A stretch of 64,000 nucleotides of DNA from Cystobasidium ongulense. Its lineage: Eukaryota > Basidiomycota > Cystobasidiomycetes > Cystobasidiales > Cystobasidiaceae. How positions within the stretch are numbered: the first letter of the stretch is position 1; each line of letters opens with the position of its first letter. This document shows positions 10,321 to 21,900 of the stretch, one piece after another. Made by a program: the position numbers and the translations under genes. The notes below the pieces were generated by a model. That model ran no database searches, was not told the origin of the DNA, and saw nothing but the letters and a program-made list of their open reading frames with translations. The stretch spans positions 2,280,975 to 2,344,974 of the forward strand of contig BQUP01000003.1 of the NCBI GenBank assembly GCA_022835595.1. Direction: 5' to 3'.

Positions 10321-11669
10321 TCAATTCTCAAACCTAGAGAATTTACTTGTCCGTGAGGGCGGCTTCTTGAAGAGTCTCCACAGCATGACGGAGGTAGCAG
10401 CCGAAAGAGCGTACCTGTAGAATATACGCATAATTGATATGTATCGGTCAATGATCAAATTGCAAGAGGCAAAAAGGTGGAGACTCACCAGGTGACAGCG
10501 TAGGTCGCGTGTGTATTGCGTAATTCAATAGTTGGCGCTCGACCTATTGGAATGCCGTGATTCATCATTTGTTTCATTTGGCCGGCATTTCCCTCTGTAC
10601 GATACCAGAATAAAGGTCAGTCCTGTCAATACTTGTACAGCGAACACTTTGAGACACACCAAAGATCTGGTCTACCAGAACAGGCTGAGTATGCGCTGTA
10701 GTTGCCATCTGGTCAATGTCTGCGAATTGAAATTCGCCAGTCTCGGGCTTATTGGCGGGAGTGAACATATTTCGTTTGTCTTGGGATCTGAGCATTCCGA
10801 TAATATCTTGTCTGCCTTGTAACTGAAGTTGAAGTAATAAGCAAGCATCAGCTTATACTTTCCGGGGAACTATCGAGAGGCCCGGAGGGTGCGTGTTAGG
10901 CCTATCGTACCAGTGATTCGGGTCTTGAAGCTTGGTCTTTCTTTGTAACCGAGACATGGCCTCTGTTGACGAGTATTGTACTCTCTGGGACACCTTCATC
11001 GCGTACGAGGGGAGTGACTACCTGATAGCCAAGCACACCATCTCGTGTTCGCGGACCGAGAAGCAGTTCTCTTGAGTGATCAAAGCGACCAGCTACCTCG
11101 ACTTTGCGGTATTCAAACTGGAATATTCACGTCAAAAATCGACTCAACTGCGATGATTACGGTGCTGTTACTCCTCACCTCGGGTATCACGCTTGTGCTG
11201 GATCAACCAAAAAGTCAGTGGCGTAGTCATTCTATCAAGGCGCACTCCCGGCGACGCACTCTATCATGTTCGGCAAGTGAAGAGGTTCTTTGGACAGCTT
11301 CTCGTCGAGCTCTTTGATCAGATTGAGCTTCCACTGCAGTCGCTTGATTTGCCATGTTCCCAGCACAAAAGTCACGATCGGCTATGGGAAAGAGTGTAGC
11401 ATCAGGTTGTAAGCCTTCGACACAGCCAGTGCACCTTGGAAGCCACGTACGATGAGCGTCAACACAAGTGTCGTCCCCGTCACATCGTAGCGAGATCGCT
11501 TCGTACCGCTCTCAGACTCGCTCGAAAAGGTCCGCCGCGCTGCAGCTGTCGGGCTGCGTGTAAGTCGACACTGCCAGGATCGCTGGAGTGCAGTGCTTCG
11601 CAGCGACCGGGATGGATTAGCACCGGCGAATGTACCTGCTGAGAAGAGCGTGGGCATCCGCGAAGTCAT
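10321..11669 (-). CDS. SHY1: SURF1/Shy1 cytochrome c oxidase assembly factor, 309 aa
   Basis: Seven exons: 11451-11669, 11260-11381, 11179-11197, 10911-11117, 10660-10822, 10489-10594 and 10321-10414 (930 nt). The N-terminus is Arg/Ser-rich without acidic residues (mitochondrial presequence), then the first membrane segment ends in VLGTWQIKRLQWK, the SURF1 signature. Further family blocks are PEFEYRKVEVAGRFDHS, LLLGPRTRDGVLGYQV, ILVNRGHVS and FTPANKPETGEFQFADI. The second membrane segment is near the C-terminus (WYALSAATSVMLWRLF). Shy1 sits in the inner membrane and helps Cox1 maturation and heme insertion. A 19-nt microexon encodes part of the PEFEY block. The family match is very strong; the exact exon joins are hand-made but frame-consistent. 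Confidence 0.93.
11179..11197 (-). other. SHY1: 19-nt microexon of SHY1
   Basis: Bounded by an intron ending CAG (11198-11200) and a donor GTGAGG (11173-11178). Inclusion gives NMIDTSVIPEFEYRKV in frame and supplies the Pro-Glu of the conserved PEFEYRKV block. Skipping it would shift the frame, because 19 is not a multiple of three. Confidence 0.8.
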
Positions 11670-12853
11670 GCTGGAATGTCAATGGTGTTGTCCGAAGATT
11701 GGTGGTCGGCATCACAGTCACGGTGAATGGTGTTTGACTGCCACATCGCATCTCAGGACCAGTAGACAATGATGACTAGCCAGCCCATCCAGCAGCTGTG
11801 TGCGGGTATCTTCATCGTTTGACCTGCTTGGACTGCTCACTGCTGTTCTTCAATTGCCTGTCGAGGCGTGGTGCTCTTCAGCGAGTCCGATCACCACCTC
11901 CAAACTACACCCTCCAACGACAATTGCAGTTGCCAGCTACTAATACAACACCACGGCATACATTGCTCGCAATTCTGATAACTTCAGCGATGGGCAAAAC
12001 AGTCGCCCGACGAGCCTGCTGCTGTCTGCTCTGCATTCGCCGGTCTGGGTGCTCCGCCTTCCTAATCCGGCCTTGTCATCTCAATATCACCAAAAGCAGG
12101 TTGAAGAGCTGCGCTGCAGGGCAAAGCGCAGCTTGGAAATTTGAATAATATAGACTCAGCAATCATCTAGCATCTAGGCCACATGGCAGCCGTACCTCTG
12201 GCCTATTCACGCGCGCCATTCGCTGAACACCCGCAATCACCATTCAATCAAGACCTGTCCGATTTAAGGCAATTTGACTGGAATTGAACGGAATCGATGG
12301 CTGATATTGTTCTCTGCATTTGTGCGTCAGTAGCAGGTCGAAGCAATCAATGGTAATACAAAATAAAGGGATAAAGGCATCCTTCTGCTTCGGCAATCAC
12401 TTTGGCAGGTCGTTCATTGCGAAAGCAAATTACTCCCGGACAAGATCCCCAGACATCCTCTTCCTCGGCAGCGATGAAGCTCGGTTTTGTGAAGCGAAAC
12501 TCGTTCGAAGCGAATTTATGGAACCGCAATTGTCCATTGTTGTCAATTCAGTGTTCCCGGGAATCCGATTCTCCTTAATTTACGAATGCGTATTCGTGCA
12601 GCCAGATCCTTCCCTCTCCGCCCTGTCTTTTTCTCTTCTGTCCTGCATCCCTCTTTCTGTCTTACATACTTCAGTCTTCATCATCTTCGTAGCTAGGTAC
12701 ACCCACTCACTTCAACCACATCCTTTTCAGGTCGAAACGACCAACCTTTATCAGTGGCGTTGAACTCACCTTCACCCACTTTGGACACGCTCACTTCAAG
12801 CACATACGAGCGTATAGGAAGTGCAACATCAAGACCTCGACCGTTTCATCAAG
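11670..12853. other. Long divergent intergenic region, 1184 bp
   Basis: Separates SHY1 (minus) from the secreted beta-helix gene (plus). It contains short plus-strand frames. The best is at about 11770-12148, with a possible intron ending at 11879, but its translation is Cys/Arg-rich with no known motif. I call no gene. The size leaves room for complex regulation of the secreted protein. Confidence 0.4.
12605..12675 (+). promoter_or_regulatory. Pyrimidine-rich promoter tract upstream of the secreted protein gene
   Basis: About 70 bases of almost pure C/T on the plus strand, some 180 bp before the ATG at 12854. CT-rich boxes just upstream of transcription starts are common in strongly expressed fungal genes. 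The role here is inferred from composition and position. Confidence 0.45.
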
Positions 12854-15800
12854 ATGAAGCTAAATGGAGGACGTCGTCGCTCTTCAGCAGGTGTTATTTT
12901 CGCCCTAGGTGCAGCTGCTGTTGCCACTGCTCCGCTTGGTGTGACAGCCGCCCCGACAGTCGGATCCATCTTTGAAGGCTATTCTTTTGGTCGAAGAAGT
13001 TCAGATTCCAACCTATCCGTTCGCGAAGCCAATCTACCTGCTTCTCCATCTCGTCAAGTTCCTCGCAGATCTTCCGCTCTCGCTTCTTCCGAACCTTCCG
13101 AGTCCGATCATGCTCAAAGTGCAAAGCTTTTCCCCAAGAGAAGCATGGCTCGAGTGCTACATGCACGTCAAGGCGGCTGTCTCGATTCATCTGCGAACCA
13201 GGACGACATCAATACCCTCCTTTGGGATGGTGGAGCAAACACCCGAGTCGCTCTGTGCCCCGGAGCGGTCATCACTATCACCGGCTCAATCGTCTACAGC
13301 AACGCCAATCAGGAGATTTACACAGTTGGATACCCAACAGACGATACACGTGCCAAGATAGTCATCGGTAATCAGAAGTACGTGAACGAAAATACCTTTT
13401 TTCAGACGCAGAGAAAGGGTTAGCTGATCACGTGATTTCTCATATGATATTGCAGTCAAGAAGTAGCTATCTGGAACAATTGCGATCGCTGCACGAAGAC
13501 CGCGATTCGAAACATTCAAGTAGATGGTTCTCGACAGACTCTTGGCAGATACGGCAATTCCGGTTTAATTGAAATGGGTGGTAATGCTAAATACCAGGTT
13601 GTTGATGGATGCAACATTTCCAATCCTCGAGGCTGGACTGCCGTTCACGTCGCTGGTAAATCGAGTATGCTCACGATGGCCCATACATAGATTACTGACC
13701 TGTTGTCTTCCACTCATTCCAACAGAGGGCTACAAAGACTCTTGCAGCAATCAGTTCATCACCAACAACGAAATCGGACCATGTGGCACAGCGCCAAACA
13801 CTGCAAAGCAGTTCAGAGTCGTAATGACACAGTTACGAGAGTTCATGGCTACACCTAAGCGGTTGCTCATGAAGAGACAGGTAGCGGCACCCGGGCAGTG
13901 GGCAGATGGTATCTCTCTCGCTTGCCGTAATAGTACAGTCACTGGAAACACTATCACCGGAGCTACCGAGTAGGTCTTGAGCACTTTACGGTCTCAAAAT
14001 TCCTTGGACCTAGTCACTAACTTTGCAATTAATTCTCAGCGGTGGCATTGTTCTGTTTGGTGCTCCAGGCTCCACTATCACTGGCAACACGTGAGTACCG
14101 CCGGTTTTGCGAAGCTTTTCCGCAGAAACTTATTCATAGCCTACAGCATCATCGCGAAAGGCAACACACTTCTAGGTGGTATTAATCTAGTCGACCACGG
14201 TCCGTTCAATGGCGATTACTCGGGAACAGTCGTGTCTGGCAATACTATCATTGCCGACGATGCTATGATTAAGATCGGTATCGCTGTCGGTCTACTTGCT
14301 TGGGGTGATTACAATAGTACAGACTATCGAACAAAAGGAGGTATTATCACAGACAACAACTTTGTCGCTAACGGAAACGGAACAGGCTACTTCGGTTACG
14401 GAACGTAAGTGGATGCAGTTTCGTCAATATGACAACCGCCTTCGTTGACACTCTTTTGTCCTTCCTCAGAGCTGTGGGCGGTAACGACGGAGCTATCGTT
14501 GATGGTAACAACTACGATGAAGCCCTCTTTGGTGGTACAACTTCTGCCGCGTGTCAGAAGGGAAAAACCCCCGCACCTCAAGCCTCCATCTGGGATCCTT
14601 ATACCGTAGCAGGGGGTTCTTATCAGCCCGGTGTTACCAATCTCGTCGACTTCAACTTTCTCATTGTAAGGCACTCCAGAACAGCCTCTACGTCGAACAT
14701 TGCTAATGTTATCCCGATCTATAGTGCACCATGCCTTGCCAATACAGCGCAAATTGTGGTACAAACATGACTTTGACTAAGAACGTCGCCGCCGTCAACA
14801 CGACAGCTAGTACCACATCGTGGTCAACGAGCACCGTGGCTGGTACCGTTATTCGCACTCCTGGCACTACCTCTTCCACAGTCTCCTCGACCGTCCTCAG
14901 CGGAACTTCATCTACTCTCGCTTCTACTTCGACTGGGAATCTTGGTTCGACCGCATTGACAGGCACCACCACAAGTCTCAGTACCACCACTGCTCTCACT
15001 AGCACTACCGCCGCAGCATCTTCAGTGATAAGCGGTACAACAACTACTGGTATTTCCACCTCTAAGACTAGTACGACGGCGGGACAAAGCTCGACTATCT
15101 CCACAACAACACAAAGCTTAGGGTCGACTGCTATTACTACCAGTACTACAAGTAAACCTCTATCAAGCGGCTCTACCGGTTTAAGCTCGGGTACATCTAC
15201 CAGTATATGCACGACCCCTCCTAGAAATATCTTCCTCCCACCTCCTACTGCCGACCCCTGCGCTCCTACCACTGCCTCGACTAGCACTACCAAGGCAGGA
15301 ACCACAAGTACTACCAAGGCGACCTCGACAACTGGCACTACTAAAGCCACGTCGACCACCACCACCAAAGCAGCCAGCACCTCCACATCAACCTCGAAAG
15401 CGACGACCACAACCAAGGCTTCTACGTCTGCTTCTGCAACGACGAGCACCAAGGTAGCCACGAAAGCTTCTGCTGCCGCATCAACATCTACGAATGTGGG
15501 TCTAGCTCTCAGCCGAACAACCAATACTGTAATCTTATTGCCTGTTTCAACGACAAAGACTACATCTAGCACTTCAACAACGTCAACTAAACCGACGTCT
15601 ACCTCTTCGCAGAAGACGACTGTCAGTACTTCAACGAAGCCTGTCACTACTACATCCCCTAAGACCACATCCCCTAAGACTACATCTCCTACGTCCCCCA
15701 AGACTACATCCACTTCAGCAAAAACGACATCCACGAGCACTAAAGCAACTACTACGTCGAAACCTGCAACTACCACCACAAAGACGACCAACACCTCAGT

Positions 15801-16167
15801 CTTTTCATCTACTAGCTCCAGAGTCAACTTGTTCCTCCCTGCGCCTACTCTAGCGAAGACTCGCGGCGCTAAGCGCTCCCTGGAAGAAGGCTACATGCCT
15901 GCACGTGCTCTACAGAAAGCTCGCAGGGCAGCTTCGGAGGAAGTTGAAGAGATCGAGCAACAGCTTCGCATCTACGGTCAATCTATGCTCCGTTCGCGCA
16001 CTCAAAGCGATATGGATGAAGTAGCTCGTCTTGAACACAAATTGATGGTTTATCGTGATTGGATCCTCCCTGGAGCAGTCCGTACACCACGCCCCAAGCG
16101 AAATCTTGTAGATAACGAGGGCATCGACAAGCGGGATACTCTTGCGGATGATGGTTATTGGTCATAG
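12854..16167 (+). CDS. Secreted right-handed beta-helix protein with mucin-like Ser/Thr tail, 950 aa
   Basis: Eight exons: 12854-13377, 13456-13655, 13726-13817, 13881-13969, 14040-14090, 14147-14404, 14470-14665 and 14725-16167 (2853 nt). The start is MKLNGGRRRSS followed by a hydrophobic stretch ending VTAAP, a signal peptide. Residues about 115-480 show short repeating strands with Asn/Gly ladders (STVTGNTITGAT, SGNTII, TDNNFVANGNGTGYFG), typical of pectate-lyase-like parallel beta-helix folds; catalytic residues cannot be assigned. Residues about 490-840 are Ser/Thr-rich, probably O-glycosylated. The last 100 residues are charged and helical, without a GPI signal, and carry three Lys-Arg sites. 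Likely a cell-wall or secreted polysaccharide-active protein; substrate unknown. Confidence 0.85.
14780..15830 (+). repeat. Ser/Thr-codon low-complexity tract
   Basis: Imperfect ACC/ACT/TCG/TCT codon repeats, including three near-copies of a 12-15 nt unit encoding TTSPK at about 15649-15710. They encode the mucin-like region of the secreted protein. The opposite strand shows a long Val/Asp-rich open frame that is only the mirror of this composition. Confidence 0.85.
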
Positions 16168-16592
16168 ACGTCTGTCAAATGTGATGGAAGGGAAATTGAT
16201 GCAGTACAGCAGTTCTAATATGTGCTTTTCGCTCTTCTTGCACATATTCATACTTTAAACCGTGTTTTTGAGAAGTCCTAGTTTTATGGTTTGTGGTCAG
16301 TGTACAGTACCCACGTCTATTAGACGCTTTGAGACAGTAACGAATGCCCGCTCGGGGCAAAGCCGAATTGCAACTTAGGACCGGACTAAGTTTAATTGCA
16401 AGGTTGTACTTCTTCAGCGATGAGCATGCTCTCTCACTGTTCCTAACGAGGTGTCCGAAGGGAACCTCACAAATGTCTTTGCCGAGAGATTTTAGAACTT
16501 ACATTTGACCTTCGCACACGAATGACGTGAATTTTTACGAACTGAAACAGATTTTGAACGAGCAACAGGTCTTCACTTTCAAATAGCTACTT
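16168..16592. other. Convergent intergenic region, 425 bp
   Basis: Two genes end here tail to tail, so it should contain both 3' UTRs and polyadenylation regions. I see no gene in it. Confidence 0.5.
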
Positions 16593-18635
16593 TCAAATGG
16601 CAGACGCAGTTGCTTTGGCAATCTTTTGACCAGAAGTAGCTTGCAGTCTACTTCCACGCTGATATTTGGCTTGAGAACCGGTTTGGTGCCATTTCTTGCC
16701 TCCTCTAGAAGTATGATACGCTCGAGGTGACCGGGCGGCGAATTCCAAAGGAGGCGAGAAACCGTCCTTCTGCTCCAGCATCTGTTGTACGGCTTTCCAT
16801 GCAGCAATAGTAGGCTTGTGAAAGCGAGCTTGTCCAATTTGGACCTTGGCGTATCGGTAGGCATGTTCCACTTCTTGGAGTGTGCTGCGGTCGAGTACAT
16901 AGTCTACAACTTCCGCATCTCCAGAGAGTGTTGCTAGCATGACTAGAGAAGTAGCAGGATCGTCTCGTTTGGTAGGTTCATAAATTTTGATGTTGGCTGG
17001 GATCTCTTCATCTTTGGAGTTGTAGGGCGGAAAAATCTCGAAGAAATAGTCGAGCATTTTCTTGTCTCCGTTTTCTAGGGCACGGTGAAATGGGGCGTAG
17101 CCAGCAGCATCGCGTTCGTCGGCTCGAGCACCTGTCAGTCGCAAATTCAGCCCTACTTGTCAGCCAGATAGCTTGAGTTGATACAGTACCTTTTTCACGG
17201 AGCCAACAGACGAGGTCGGGATCAGAAGCTTGGACAGCTAAATGCAGTAAAGTAGTTTCTTGCATCCCAACCATCTGGACATCCTCAAGAGACGGCTCAG
17301 GCAATTTTTCCCATCCAGTGACTTTCACATCTTTCTCGCTGATTAGTTGTTTGACAGCTTCGCATGCCTGATAGTACTCTTCATCATTATGTACCTTTGC
17401 GCATGCAATGAGTTGATCGAAAGCCGCCGAACGGTGTTTCTGAGCAGTGAGAAGCTTTTCTTGAAGGACCTTTTTGGCCAGGTTGGCTTTCTCTTGCACA
17501 GCAGCTCGCTTGTTAGCGTTCTTCTCAGCTCGTCTGGCAGCCGCTTCTTGCTTCTCTGCAAGTAAGGGCAATCGGCAGGGGGGTCAGCCGAAACTTGATC
17601 CGCCTGGGACTCGGAAAAAAGTCGATCTTTCCCTTCGCCCACAATTAACGTACCTTGCTCTCTCGCCAATCGAGCAGCTTCCTTCTTCGCCTTCGCTTCT
17701 GCTTCTCTTCTTTCTCTAGCAACTTCTTGTTCTACCAACAGAAGCTTCACCCGAACCTTTCGCTCTCTATCGGTCTCGACGCGTTTCTTCCCGCCCGCGA
17801 GCTTGGTCAACAACTCGTGCTTTTGGAGAAGCTGGAGATCTTCAGATTTGATTGCTTCGGCCGGAAGTGACCACTTCGGCTGTCTGCAATATGTCTGAAT
17901 GTCAGTCTCTTGTAGTAACAGGGAAAGTTCGGTCCCTTACCTGGGAAACGCAACGCCGACGTTGTGGCGGCACACTCCATGGCATACATGTCCTTCAAAA
18001 CCTAAAGCACTTCTTCCCGGTTCGTTGACAGGTGTTTCCGGCTCCCATTCACTGCTGTTGTCTTGCTCTTCAGTGCCCTCGTCATCTTCGCTATCGGTGT
18101 AGTCTCGATTATCGCTTCAACGAGGATAGACCGAGGGTTTCAGTACACCGTGGTGGGCCTCCTTGTTAGACGATTTCAACACTCACTCCACTTCAGATGC
18201 AGAGCCGTCCAAGTCGTCTTCGTCGTCATCGCCCTCGCAGGAAGAGCCTCCGCTGGCATAGGCTTCAGATGCTTCTACTATACCCTGTTGCTGGGAACCG
18301 ATGAAGTTGAACAGGTGGAAGAGTTCAAAGAGGATCTGGAAATCTGGATCGTCGAGGTCGACCTCATCGCGGCCTTTGACATGCATGCAGATGGCCTCGT
18401 AAGCGCCCGAGATGGCTTTGAACTTTTCGCCGTCGTCTTCCTTGTTCTTGTCTGGATGGTGGATCAGCGCCAGCTTTCGATACGCGGCTTTGACGGCCTG
18501 GAGATCCTCAGTGGGCCTGGACAGCGCGAGCGACGGTGCTGTCAGCGTACACCGTTCATCAGCTAGCAATGCCACGACTACTTACTCCACTTGCAGCAGT
18601 CCGTACGCCTCTTCCAGGTGCGGTGGAAGGTCCAT
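16593..18635 (-). CDS. J-domain protein with C-terminal ankyrin-like repeats, 562 aa
   Basis: Six exons: 18586-18635, 18187-18516, 17941-18114, 17654-17883, 17190-17555 and 16593-17131 (1689 nt). The J domain is at the very N-terminus (residues 9-75): EEAYGLLQVEPTEDLQ, AYRKLALIHHPDKN with the HPD triad at 37-39. An acidic linker follows, then a short Cys/His element GHVCHGVCRHNVG, then a long charged coiled coil (ERKVRVKLLLVEQEVARERR). The C-terminal half has ankyrin-like helices: TLLHLAVQASDPDLVCWLREKGA and DAAGYAPFHRALENGDKKML. It is probably an Hsp70 co-chaperone that recruits Hsp70 to a target bound by the ankyrin part. I cannot name a specific orthologue. Confidence 0.87.
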
Positions 18636-18975
18636 GTTGGACACGCGTCTAGCAGGAGAGTGTGCCTTCGTCGAGCGGGACGGTGAGGCTTGCTGACGGG
18701 ATCTGTACTGATGCAGTACGATAGTTGGAGATGCCGAACCCACTCTCCAGGTGCGCTGCTCACATGAATCGTGTCGTGCCACAGAGTCGTGAAGTGCCTG
18801 ACGGGGTGTAGGTTGGGAAATGGTGGCAAACACATATACGCATAATATTCCAGAATCACTGAACACAGGCAGCGAATCTCGGCAATGAAACAAGTATGGC
18901 TTGGGAGTTGCACAGGTACACAGTATAGATGCTATGGAATACCACAAAAGCTAGAATGCACGACAGATCGCCACA
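18636..18975. other. Intergenic, 340 bp
   Basis: Upstream of the J-domain gene and downstream of the eIF5B stop, same strand. No further gene seen; expected to hold the J-domain gene promoter and the eIF5B terminator. Confidence 0.4.
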
Positions 18976-21900
18976 TCAGGCCACATCCAGAAGAGGCTTC
19001 AGCTTCTTCGCTATCAGCTGCCAGTCGTCCTTGTCCACCTGATCTTTGAAGTGCTCCTTCAGTGCGTCTATACTTTGCCGTGTGATGAGGGAAACGAGCT
19101 CATCGTGTTCTGGATTTGTGATAGAGCGAGATAACAGGCACGGCGGGACAATAGTCAGTTAGATATAGATTGAAACCGAGAGACATGCACAGCTTACCCG
19201 TGAAGTGTCTTCCAAACAATTTCGCACTCTCATACACTGCATGTTCGATCTTGACCGCAACACCAGCTCCCACTTGAGACTTCTTTACCACATCCATTGC
19301 CTTGTGATTAATTTCAAGGGAAGTGCTGACCAATGCGAACGAGCATGTCAGGAAATGGGCCATACATTCACGAAAGAGCGTCACGACTTACACCTTGCCC
19401 AGCTTGATGATCGTCTTCTTCTTTGTTTCTGGATCGACCTTGACGACAGCTAGAGGCGTACCAACACGTAACGTTGCTCCTTCGATAATCTGATTGACGG
19501 AAAACTCACATCAGTCAACGCCTTTCCGACCGAATATGTACTATATCAAAGACTCACATCACATCCCAGAATGATCGGTTCGCGTTTAGCGAAACACCTC
19601 AGAATCCTCAGCCGGCATGGCCATACAGCGGTAGGCGCGGCATCTTTTCGTTTCGCTTCCAAAATGGCAGCATTGTGTTTCGTAAAGTCGTCGAAGAGGT
19701 GATAAATAATATCAGCTTTGAAGATTTTGATATTGTTCTCGTCGGCCAGACGCTCTGCATCCTTGTCCACAGGAACATCGAAAGCAAGAATGACAGCCAG
19801 TTCAGGTGCTTTGTCCAACATAGCTGCCGCACGGGTGACATCCTTCTTGTGTACCGGTCCGATATTGATATTCGAAACTGGAATCTTGCTTTGCTTCAGG
19901 AACTCGAGTAGAGCTTCCAATGAGCCCAGCGTGGATGCCTGAACATATACACCTCGTCCACTCTTGTCGACAGATGAAGCCAGACTTTGTAAGTCTTCCA
20001 TGACGGCTTCCTTGAGATCTTCTTCATCATCGTCCGGACCAACGACCAGCAAGCGGGAGCCAGCGATAGCCTTTTCAAGATCGGGGGCAACAATCTTGAT
20101 TCCCATGGCGGCCTTGATCATCGAGTGATGTACATATTGACCCTGAGATAGCGAATAGAAGTACAAATTACAGCATCAGTATTTCGAAAGCGGTGAGACT
20201 GCTTAAAAGCTAGCTGCTCACCTTGACGCGAAGCTCCTTCAGCGGCTGTGGTGTCAACAAAGCTCGGACTTGCGTCACAATGGGTCCGTTGAGAGCGCAA
20301 ACTACGATCCTGTCGCCTTCGTGCAAGACACCATTGATGAGGATGACATCCAGTGTAGTACCGAGACCTTCGATAACCTTGACCTCAAGGACAGTACATT
20401 CAAGCTCAGTGATATACATGAGCTGACTGCTCATACGCTCTTGTGTGAGTTTGGTGATCAGCATGAGCATATCTGGTATACCCTCGCCAGTGTGCGCCGA
20501 TGTGGGTACGATTGAGACATTCTTGGCGTAGTTGGTGTTTTCGTAATATGGTATAGCGTTGAGACCCTGCTCAGCAAATGCAACTTTGGCTTCTCCTAGA
20601 CGGCGTTCGAATTCATTCTGCACTGCTTTGCTTTGCTTCGCCAGTGAGTCTCGGAAACCGCCATCGGGAGTAGCTTGCCAGCCATATAAGCGGTCAATCT
20701 GATTCGACGGCATAAGGAGCTCAGCGCAAAGCTGATCACTCGGTCAACAACAAGACTTACCTTATTAAGTGCGACGATGAAAGGAGTCTTTCCTGTTCTA
20801 AGCAGACGAATAGACTCTAGTGTCTGAGGTTCTAGACCGTGCATAATATCAACGACAAGAATGGCAATGTTACACAGGGATGAACCTCTGGTTCGTAAAT
20901 TGGTGAAAGACTCGTGACCTGGTGTATCGATCACCAGGAGACCTGGAAGTTTGTACTCTTTGATGTTTGCTTCGCCCAGAGGAGCAGTCTTGGCTTGTAT
21001 AACTTCCCTGGGGAAGTAAGTAGCACCGATTTGCTGCGTGATACCACCGGCTTCTCCTTCTTGTACGTTGGTCTGTCTAATTTTGTCCAGTAGCTTAGTC
21101 TTGCCTGTATCGACGTGTCCCAAAATACAGCAGATAGGACTGCGGAGGTCGTCCTTTGAGCCAGCCGCAACAGCTTCCTCGCGTTTCTGCTCTCTACGAG
21201 CAGCAGCGGCGGCTTTACGCTCTGCTGCTTGACGTTTGGCAGCAGATACGCGCTCTTCCTCCGAATCGCTCTCGGAATCGGAGTCATCATCTGAATCGCT
21301 GTCATCCGAATCGCTATCGTCCGACTCGCTGTCATCGGACTCGTCCTCGCTCTCCTCTTCATCGGACTCAGGCTCCTCCTGTTTTTTACTGGTAGAAGGG
21401 GTAGCCTTGGCCTTGGCTGGCGGCTGTCCAGTTTTGGCAGCTGCACCATTCGGCTGTGCTTTCTTGACCTCTTCGGCCTTCTTGCTGACTTGTGCGGGTG
21501 CTTTGACAGATGCTTTCGATGCAGGTGGCGCACCTTTAGTCTCAACGGGCTTGATCTCGACCGGTTTGGTGTCCTCCTTATCCGAACCACTTTCAGCATC
21601 CCAGTCGTCAAGATCCTCCTCCTCGACGGGCGCTGCAACTTCGGCTTTCGTTTCGGTGTCACTTTGAGCCTCCCAGTCATCCTTGACGTCGGCTGGCTCG
21701 TGTTCTGCCGCTCTGGTGGGGTCGCTAGTAATGGTTGGTTCTCCCACGACAGGTGATTCGGGGGCGGCGGGAGGGGTGCCTGAACCAGACGTGATGATGT
21801 CGGGAACTGCAAGTCCTCCTGTACCGGCTTTCTTAGCCTGTGGCTTTTTCTTGCCATAGCTGGGTTTCTTGATCTTGGGCGCGGCTGCAGCTTCCTCGTC

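Noticed and set aside
11770-12148. Possible small two-exon plus-strand gene starting MMTSQPIQQLC
   Set aside because: The second exon gives either a 34-aa peptide or a Cys/Arg-rich frame, depending on the junction. No motif, and the splice choice is arbitrary.
14709-15827. 372-codon minus-strand open frame rich in Val and Asp
   Set aside because: It lies exactly opposite the Ser/Thr-rich repeat of the secreted protein; the composition is the mirror of ACN/TCN codons. The plus-strand frame has a signal peptide and consistent splice sites.
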